Below are positions 56,385 to 64,000 of a stretch of 64,000 nt of DNA, piece by piece. Position 1 is the stretch's first letter; every line of letters begins with the position of its first letter. Source of the DNA: Oidiodendron maius Zn. Taxonomy: Eukaryota; Ascomycota; Leotiomycetes; Myxotrichaceae. Made by a program: the position numbers and the translations under genes. Under the pieces are notes generated by a model. That model saw nothing but the letters and a program-made list of their open reading frames with translations, had not been told where the DNA came from and searched no databases. The DNA lies in the NCBI GenBank assembly GCA_000827325.1, contig KN832894.1, positions 62,001-126,000 of the forward strand, given 5' to 3'.

Positions 56385-58788
56385 AGCTAAGGCTAGACAC
56401 CTATAGCTAAATATAGAGGGTAATATATAGGGATAATATAAAAGGGTAATATATAGGGTTAATATATAGGGGTAATATATAGTAGTAACGTTCTGGATAA
56501 TATATACTCTTAGTATAGATAATATATAGAGATTGCTTCTTGCCCTATAAAGTTAGACTAGTCTAATAGATCTATGATTTATATCTTATCTTTTTGTTAT
56601 TATATAAAATTCTTATATTATATATATATCTTTTCTATATATACTTGTTCAGGTGTTTATAGCTCTAGCTTATAGTACTAAGCTCTTTAAAACAAGGTAT
56701 CTTAAGTACTCTAGCTAAAGAGTTTAACCAACAGCTTAAATATATACTTATTATACTTGATTACTTGTTTCTATAAAATTAAGCTGAAAATACACTTTCT
56801 TGACTTCACTAGAAGTATATATATTCTATAGTCTTAATCTCCTATATTCTACAAGAATGCTTATCGAAATATATATAGGCTTATTACTTTATCTACTTTC
56901 AACTCTCTAACTATATCTCTTGTTGCTCTATTATATCTAAACTCTACTACTCTAGCATTAGACAAGTTAATCTCGACTTATTATACACTGTCTTTCTATA
57001 TCTATTACTTACTACTAGAGCAAGAAAAGTAGAGTATCCAAAAAATCTGCTTTATAATTAGTATATTTATCTATAAATAGTATAATATCTGTATATTTAT
57101 AATCAAAAGTAATAGGAAACCAGTAGTAGCAATTTGTTTTATACTATCTAAAGTATATACTAGATCATTTATAGAGAAGCTTATCAGAATAAGCCTAGTA
57201 GTATAAAAGCCAACTATAGCTATATAATATAACTAGGCTATATTAGATATAATAACTGTAATAATACCTATAATAAGGCAGAATATATAACCTATAGTAA
57301 ACTAGGAGTAGTTAAAGTAGGGTTTTGGATTATTCTAAGTAGAGGAGATTATTGATCTAACTAGTATAATAACCTATATAAGCTAGTTAGGGTTAGCAAA
57401 GCAAAATAGTCAAGGAAAAGGTTATACTATAGAGGTTAATATAATGGAAAGTATATAGAGGTCTCTAAGTAAGTTATATATTGTTTTTAAGAGGATGCTT
57501 GGTATTTTATAACCTTTAATATCTCTCTATAGATTTATTTTACTAAATATAGTAAGTGAATTATAGAATGACTTGAAAAGGGCTACTAGTAAATTAGATA
57601 TAGATTTCTAGAGTCACTATATACAAGAATTAATAAATAATATAATATAAAGGAGCTAAGAGTAGGCTAAATAATAGAAAGTATACCAGTAGTATTACAA
57701 TAGCTAGTAGACTTAGGATATCTATTATCTAGTAAGTCTTTATATACCTAGTATAATACTTTAAATATCTTGTATATATAACTTTATCTTAATTTATTCT
57801 AGTTCTCTAAATATATCTTTTCTAGTAATATCTACTAATATCTTATAGAAACAAAGGAGCAAGAGGATCAGAAAGAGAAAAAAGATAGTATTTCAAAAGG
57901 TATATAAGCTAGGAAAGTTTCCGGAAATTAAGATAGTCTTAATTATCTTCTAGAATAGTTAATATTTCACATTTAATTCCACTAAAGATAAATCCTAGCC
58001 TCTATTAATAAAGGAAATTATAGGTAGAGTGGATAAATTTTCAAGTACCAAGCTAATATAATAGAATTAGCAGTCAAAATTTCCTTCAACTATTAAGATA
58101 TTAGTATATAAGCTAAAGAAGATAGTACTAGAAAAGAATATAGACAAGGATATAATCAAAACCTAATCCAGAGTTATAGTCACGAGTATATAGAGATATA
58201 TATCAGATAGTATACTAAATAATATTATTTATAGGCTTTAGCCTTTAGCTTAAAGGACTAAATCAAGTTAAATAATTTAAGAAGTAACTTAGTCTTTACT
58301 TGGAATATTTCTAATTAGAGGGGTAATTGCCTATAACTAAATATAATATATAAATGGAATTATAACTATCACTAATAAGCACTTCAGGAAATCCTTCTAG
58401 TTAGTTAGTATTTGATATTTACTGATATAGAGTACTTTACTGTCCTGATATCCTATATAAAGCATGAAGAAGTATCTTCCAAGAAGGTTTTCAATTCCAC
58501 CAACTACAACTAGAGAGATATAGGCACTAGCTTGCCTTCCGTCTGAATATCCTTCTAAATAATACTCTTTTATATCATTTCAAGGGCTAGGAGGCCAAGG
58601 ACCTAAGTACTAAATAAACCTGTCTCCTAACAATACCCAATATAGGCTTTTGCTATTAGCTGATATATTATATCCTGTGACCTAGAGGTAAGATACCTAT
58701 TTTGATGCAGCTATTTGAGGCGATAAAGACCTTTAAGCTGTCTAAGGCAGTAGACGCGACTCTATGCGCCAATAGGTTCTGTAAGCCG

Positions 58789-59457
58789 TCAAGCACCTAA
58801 CAAACTCAGTATATGCTCGTTATACGTCAGGCAGCTTACCTGGCTACAGACAGTAGACACGTGGACCTCCTCAAACGGAAAGGGGATTGCAATAGCTTGT
58901 CTTAGGGATACCTGTATAAATTCTAAAATGATTATCGTTTTGTTCTTGTATTTGTAGGCCTCTCTAAAATCAACTAAATTTTGATACGGAAACCTAAGAA
59001 TGTCTTCGAGTTGGATCGCTACACTGGCTACCTTCACTATCACCATCTTGACAGGTTCCGATCTGGTGCAGGCGACCTTTACCTGGCTCCCTTGTGCCAC
59101 ATTTCGCAAGGGCTTGTATATAAGCCAGGGATTCTTGTGTCGGATAGCCACGACCAAAGCAGGCTGCGCCCGCTCAGTAGAACTAACAAAAAGTGTATCA
59201 TCACTATCTGATCCACTTTCTAGAATTGGGATGTGTAAGACTGGGGTCAATTCTTTCTGTCTCGCTGGTGCTTCAAGACTTTTCGCGGTAGGATGATTGA
59301 ATTGGGAGTTTGAAGCTCCTGGAAACTGAGTCTTTCTCTTGCCATCCGCGCCATTGTTTCTAGGAGTATTCAACTTTGGTATCACCAGACCCCGCCGTTC
59401 GTCCTTCCCAGGGAATCGAGTTGATCTCTTATTGTCAGGGGACGGCTGTGGCATCAT
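58789..59457 (-). pseudogene. Truncated kinase-like gene (N-lobe only)
   Basis: The 222-residue frame starts with RSTRFPGKDERRGLVIPK and a polar region, then a degenerate kinase N-lobe: PALVVAIRHKNP (strand region), SEPVKMVIVKVASV, FPYQNLVDFREAYKYKNKTI and IILEFIQVSLRQAIA. These are the marks of a group of fungal atypical kinases that lie beside DUF3723 genes. The frame ends just after PFEEVHVSTVCSQV, where the catalytic loop should begin, and the AT-rich block starts within 60 bases, so the C-lobe was lost or eroded. No catalytic Asp motifs are present. It is head-to-head with the DUF3723 gene, about 250 bases apart. Confidence 0.65.
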
Positions 59458-59708
59458 TGGTCTCGTGACTTCACTGAGCAGTCTCCTACTATTGCAATAA
59501 ATTCGGCAAGTTGGCTTACTAAATCTCTTTTTAGGTCCGGTGGATTAGGGGGGTCCTTGTAATGTAGATGGCCCTCAAAATATGAATAGCCACCGCGATA
59601 TAGCTGGCCACCACGTTATAGCCAAGCAGAGTGCTAGCTTACTTTAAAACGACTGCACCTTATGCGATATGAATACTAACTGCATTTATTCTATATCATC
59701 TCTTTTCT

Positions 59709-62138
59709 ATGATGAATCGTTTGGGTCTAGAGCTTCTGGCATCATTAGAGCAGAGGTTTGCTGACAGCAAGATCGCTCACCTCAGAGGCACCGCACGCGT
59801 GCGATTATCGCAGCTACAGTTCATGAATCCAATTCGCCCCGTCGACCTTAAAATCGTAAATGCTCTCAAGCGGGATTTCAAAGCTGAGGGTTGTCTTCAA
59901 CACGAGGTCGACTTTAGCGTTCCGGCTTTGATTGATGAAGCGTCTCTCTCGTCAGCCTTGGCGATGCTTCACATTAGCACTGAGACATTCAAGGCCACTT
60001 CAGCTCTCAACCCAGCAGAATTCGAGCTTCCAGGCAATCTACAACTTGATTGTCTTCACGGCCAGCACAGGATCCTCGCTGCTGCCGAGTTTCTCCCCCC
60101 GGGCGATAGATGGTGGCTAGTGGATATATACGGAGACGGCCAGTGTATAAACTCCTCTGCAAGGCGTCCCGCTGAAGAATTCTCTAGGACTCAGCGAAGA
60201 AGCGAGACAGGTTTTTCGAGAGGGCCACTCCTACTCGACAAATTTTACGGATGGTGAAACCTTTCGCCAGCTACGGGTCTGTCAGTTTAATGGCGATAGG
60301 GCTGGCGAAGACCGCTGCCGAGCGCGGATCACCGCCAACAAGGAACGAGATCTTAATAAATTACTGAAGCGGGGACTACTCGTTAACGCGCTGGACTCCC
60401 TCCTGCCAATGAAAGGTCACTGGCCCCCCTTTTATCTCGGGTCTATGGATGTATTCCTCTCGATGAGATGTGATGAGGTGTGTTCGTCTTCCTCCTATGA
60501 TATCCGCTTACCGACTGTATGTTGCGTAGGAGATCGCCTGCTACATTGATCTGATACGTAAGACTTGGGGTGGGATTCTTGGAGAGCAACGCCCCTCTTT
60601 TCAACACGTAGATCAGAGAACCGTCGAACTAGTTCAGTTGCGAGTCCCTGGGGTCTCCGCGCTCGATGCCGCGTTCCTCAGGGGAAGTATGCAGTCAGGC
60701 CACTTGTTTCCAGAGATACGCGACCCTACTATGCGAGCCGGAATTGAGCAGCGTCTTCTCAGGATTGAGCATCCTATCCCTAGCATATATACCTTGTTCA
60801 AAGATCTCAGGTATTTAGAACCGGCAGCTAAAGCAGTAAAGGCTCTCCTCCCTGGCCTTGCGAAACAGACACTCCGTCAAAGCCTTCGCTTCATCTCTTC
60901 TCTTCCCGCAACTGCGGCGACGTCAACTTACTCGCTTGCGATTCAAGATAGCGAGATCACTTATACGACGATTTCGGGAAGTTTCCCCTATCTATTTGAT
61001 CTTGCCATTCGCCAGTTGTTCCTCTGTGCCCTGCGATACTTTACAAGCCCGGCAAACGTATCCTCCAAGAAGGACATGAACCCAGTTAAGCAGACTATGA
61101 ATGGCCCGAAGAGGTTCCTCGGCTTCAAATTAATGGAGCTCGCTCATCGACTAGGCTTTAAGATCCCAGAGGTCGACGAGATGCATCAAGACCCAGGGGA
61201 GAGGCTGTTGGCCGATATGCTCAATGGTCTACTGAAGGAGATCTTTAGATCCGATGGGATGGTACCAGAAAACCTGTCCACCTCTTTCCGAGAGTACCTT
61301 TCTAGTTCTACTATAGTGGTTGAAGGTAACCTGCAGCCGTCTATTACCACGCCTGGCGCCGGAGAACCCTTGTCCCGGAGATACAGACGTGGTTGTGGAG
61401 TAGCCCCAGATGATAACGACTGTCTTTATCTCTTCCTTCGCAGGATGTATATGCCCCTAAACGACTTCTAGAAGGGGGGTTATGGAATCAGCTCCTTCTA
61501 CATTAAGAAATCCATATACCTAGTATTCTTTGGGCCTACTCAAGTCCTAGAGCCGTTAATGTGGGGGGGCAGGTTTCTCAACGGGGAATGGTTCCAGAGG
61601 CAGAACGCCGAGACAGCCACGAGTAATAGGCCTGCTGGCGCTAGACAACTATTAGTACCGAATCCTAGTATAGAGCTGCTTAGTCCTGGCAATGCGGGAC
61701 CTAGCCTGGAGACCCAGGACTTCGGAGTTCCCCTTGAGGTATGGCACTTGTATTCATTAATTAAGATATATTAATAAGGCAAAACAGGGAGTTACTTGGA
61801 CTGATTTGGGGATGGTAACCTTCTAGTATGAAAATGGTCGCGTCATTAGCAAGGCGTCATTAAATTGCGACACTATTGAGACTGAGGCTAGACTACTTGC
61901 AGAATGTGGGTTTTCGCTTATGGATGAGTGTGGAAAACACTGGCTCTGGAGTCAATACTATAACGTATTAGTAGAGACTAAGACCCTCTCTTTGATAGCT
62001 GTAAAACCGGTCACCGATGATACATCTGTAGCTACTTCTCTACTAGCTAGGCCGGCGATAAGAAAACGCTGTCGTCTAGAGGTTACAGCTGGATTGGAAA
62101 GCTCGAATCGCCCTGATGAGGCATATAAAAGATATTAA
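59709..62138 (+). pseudogene. DUF3723 protein gene, broken by frameshifts and stops
   Basis: Successive frames follow DUF3723: ARVRLSQLQFMNPIRPVD, LDCLHGQHRILAAAEFLPPG and DRWWLVDIYGDG (59709 to about 60145), then after a frame change near 60150 SLGLSEEARQVF, FTDGETFRQLRV, ITANKERDLNKLLKRG. An intron (60478-60529) leads to EIACYIDLIRKTWGGIL, ELVQLRVPGVSALDAAFL, DLAIRQLFLCALRYF and FKLMELAHRLGFKIPEVDEM (to 61471). Another frame change leads to SFYIKKSIYLVFFG (about 61490-61774), then a last piece at 61800-62138. DUF3723 proteins are of unknown function and are known as frequent cargo of Starship elements and other fungal accessory regions. The two frame changes make a working product unlikely unless introns were misread. 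Confidence 0.75.
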
Positions 62139-63635
62139 GCTAGTGAAGTTGAACTGGCCCACAAAAACAGAGGCTAAAATACTACAAAAGATGTAACTTC
62201 TGTTCCCCTGGCTGCTTCTTGGCGGCATATAGGCCTTCGGGGAGCTATAAGGGATTTGACTAACTATAGCAGTGGCCAAACTACTACAATAGAGGCAGCT
62301 TTTCCCTTGGAAGAGGAAGAGGAGCAGTTATGAGGATAGAAATCTCATATTTGAATGTCGCTTAATTTTCTACCCTATGATATATAATAATAAGGAAGAT
62401 GGTATACTCTTATGAACATGCACTTGCCTTTCCGTGGGCGCTAATTGTAAAAGGTACCTATTAATTTGGGGGAGCTGTTCTAAAGTGTAGTGTAGTTGGA
62501 CACGGGTGCTTATGAATGAATTGGGGACCAAGTCTAGGTTGGTTCTGATGATGTGTCGGTTCTGTAGGTTGGTAGTTCTGACGGCTTGCTGGTTCTGTAC
62601 CGTGGTCGGTTCTGTAGACGGCCGGTTCTGATAATAGGTCTGCTACTGGTTTGAAGGTAGTATGGCTGGCTGCAAACTATAACAATCTTGAAGGGTAGCT
62701 TGTATCTACCTGTAATATCTCTAGAGGAAGATTATTCTCGCTGTTTATATTACTAGTTGTCATTAAACTAATGTACTGTATTGGTCGGTTAACAGTATAT
62801 AAAAGCTTGCAGGAGCGATCTCTAGTTTAAATACTGTACTGGTTATAGAAGAGAGCGTTGTTTTTGGGTTCAGATGCTACTTATCATAATGAATTTAATG
62901 GCCCTGCAACCATAAATTCAACCTATAAGACTGGATTCAAAATTTAAAAACAGTAGCAGTCTAGTCTATCTCGAAGTTTTCTTAGGGTTGGACTATACTT
63001 AATGAAAATACTGAATAGGGATGGCTGCGGTTTGCACAAGTTGTATTTCAATAGGTCTTGTCTAGATTCCATAGACACTAATCTTGGTACTAATTACCAA
63101 TTCCCTTCTATTTAACTTTGTTAAATACTCCAAACACTGGAAGGACTCTCCCTCCTAATATCATTTTGTTTTAGGGGTCTATTTACACTCCAAGGAGCCT
63201 CAAGTCTAAATGTCAAGATAGGATAGACTTGCACTCTTGTTATGGACCATAACTATCTCTTGCTTAAGCTTCTACCTCTGTTATCTGCTGCTAGTGCTCT
63301 GGTTCAGCTGTACTAATAAACTCTCTATCCTTCTGCTTCAGTTGCTCTAGCCTTTGTTGCCCTAACTTAGCTTACCTTGTATTATCAGCATTAGGCATTA
63401 GTAGGAGATCAATATTATCATTCCAGGTGACACATTTTGTCTTCCTGAAGAACAAAAGGTACACGGACCGCTATACAAGAAACGATATAATGCCATTGCC
63501 TCGTTCATTTCCCCCTTTATATAGATTAGCTATATATAGAAATTTGCTGTCCTCCTTATGGCATTGTTAGTCTAGGAAGCTGCATCTCTTGCTTGATGCG
63601 TCAATATTATCGGAGACGAGAGTTGGATTTACTCT
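62139..63635. other. Intergenic between two DUF3723 copies
   Basis: No gene. It contains a GGTTCTG minisatellite (listed separately) and an AT-rich part from about 62900. Confidence 0.35.
62541..62640. repeat. GGTTCTG minisatellite, six units of 16-17 bp
   Basis: Units begin GGTTCTGATGATGTGTC, GGTTCTGTAGGTTGGTA and so on, with a conserved GGTTCTG(T/A) head and variable tail. Confidence 0.75.
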
Positions 63636-63992
63636 CTAGACTGGAAGAGGAGTCGCTGTTGAAAATAGCCCTATTATTTGTTGGATGTGTATCTCGAACA
63701 TAGCTTCGTCATATATATACCGGTCGTGCCTCCGAGCTATTAGCAGGGCTATACTTGCAATCTCCTGGTCTGGGGATCGCTTCTTCAGGTCATTGATCTG
63801 TGGCGACTTGAATCCTAACTGATCGGCAAGATCTGTAAACTTGTATAGCGTTACTTTGTTAGCTCTTACACTCCTAGCCTTTGCTAATGTATCCTTCTTC
63901 GCCTTCTTAGGCACTGGTGGGAGCTCGGGGTAATAGCGTATCGTATAAAGCCACAGTTGCTGGTAGCCCATCTTAAAGCGATCGTTTTCCAT
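63636..63992 (-). pseudogene. Second DUF3723 fragment, running to the window edge
   Basis: A 118-residue minus-strand frame has GYQQLWLYTIRYYPELPP, LYKFTDLADQLGFKSPQI and a tail with RHDRYIYDEAMFE and IQQIIGLF: the C-terminal third of the DUF3723 domain, equivalent to the RQLFLCALRYF...LGFKIPEVDEM part of the first copy. The start shown may be internal; the rest of the gene lies beyond 64000 or is lost. It is called a fragment because the domain's first half is not in view, though the gene may be intact outside. Confidence 0.65.
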
Positions 63993-64000
63993 CCCTAGCC

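Larger units (their letters stand above)
46740..58730. repeat. RIP-eroded AT-rich block, about 12 kb
   Basis: The sequence turns into dense TA-rich DNA with few CA/TG dinucleotides and stop codons everywhere, the appearance of repeat-induced point mutation (CpA to TpA), then ends at about 58.7 kb where normal coding sequence resumes. Only a few open islands survive (for example 51320-51538, 54534-54848, 54562-54753). Stops inside the readable relics are mostly TAG/TAA where Gln or Trp would fit. No intact gene, no LTR pair and no transposase could be identified. It is probably heterochromatic. Boundaries are approximate. Confidence 0.9.

Noticed and set aside
46740-58730. Short open islands (51320-51538, 54534-54848, 54924-55115) as genes
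   Set aside because: They are random open stretches of AT-rich, stop-dense sequence; the minus-strand ones are antisense to a better relic frame.
1-64000. CRISPR array, bacterial operons, rRNA or tRNA genes
   Set aside because: No spaced direct repeats of CRISPR type, no ribosome-binding sites and no convincing A/B-box pair with a cloverleaf; the genome is fungal.
1-64000. A Starship captain (DUF3435 tyrosine recombinase)
   Set aside because: No frame or readable RIP relic showed its conserved core; the idea rests only on DUF3723 cargo.

Overview
The window looks like a stretch of accessory genome from a filamentous ascomycete (Pezizomycotina). The evidence is short GT-AG introns of about 41-150 bp with CTNAC-like branch sites, fungal-only families (Zn2Cys6 and bZIP regulators, MpaB-like oxygenase, DUF3723, DUF4112, atypical kinases) and a 12-kb AT-rich block with the TpA-rich, CpA/TpG-poor look of repeat-induced point mutation (RIP). 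I could not fix the genus. Gene models below were spliced by hand from reading-frame continuity; all family names come from remembered family features, not a search.

Layout. 0.4-1.9 kb: an acidic ORF and a Sho1-like four-helix membrane protein without an SH3 domain. 2.15-11.75 kb: a segment bounded by identical 45-bp inverted repeats ending in TA. It holds a bZIP regulator, a divergent pair (enoyl-CoA hydratase/isomerase family and MpaB-like ER oxygenase) and, at its right end, a RIP-damaged pogo/Fot1-type transposase. The metabolic genes suggest side-chain cleavage followed by peroxisomal chain shortening. 12-19.3 kb: a DUF4112 protein overlapping tail-to-tail with a coiled-coil/F-box protein, two multi-exon nuclear-type coiled-coil proteins, and a Zn2Cys6 regulator whose zinc cluster is split over micro-exons. 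20-24.4 kb: a Tra1-related protein holding only HEAT-type sequence (no FAT or PI3K-like domain). 25.7-45.2 kb: a run of mostly unrecognised intron-rich genes, including a 713-aa protein, a 541-aa protein with a GC-AG intron, a Ser/Gln repeat protein, a divergent Ras-like GTPase, a protein with a 14/15-residue repeat and an in-frame stop, an atypical kinase, and a chromodomain-like/AT-hook protein at the edge of the AT-rich block. 46.74-58.73 kb: the RIP-eroded block, with relics of coiled-coil genes and minisatellites. 58.8-64 kb: a truncated kinase-like gene head-to-head with a broken DUF3723 gene, then a second DUF3723 fragment running off the window.

Together this reads as a repeat-rich accessory compartment. 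DUF3723 and atypical kinases are common in fungal mobile cargo regions (giant Starship elements among them), but no captain tyrosine recombinase could be seen. The most promising undescribed items are the TIR-bounded bZIP/ECH/MpaB cassette, the Tra1-derived HEAT protein, and the 25.7-45.2 kb block of orphan genes.
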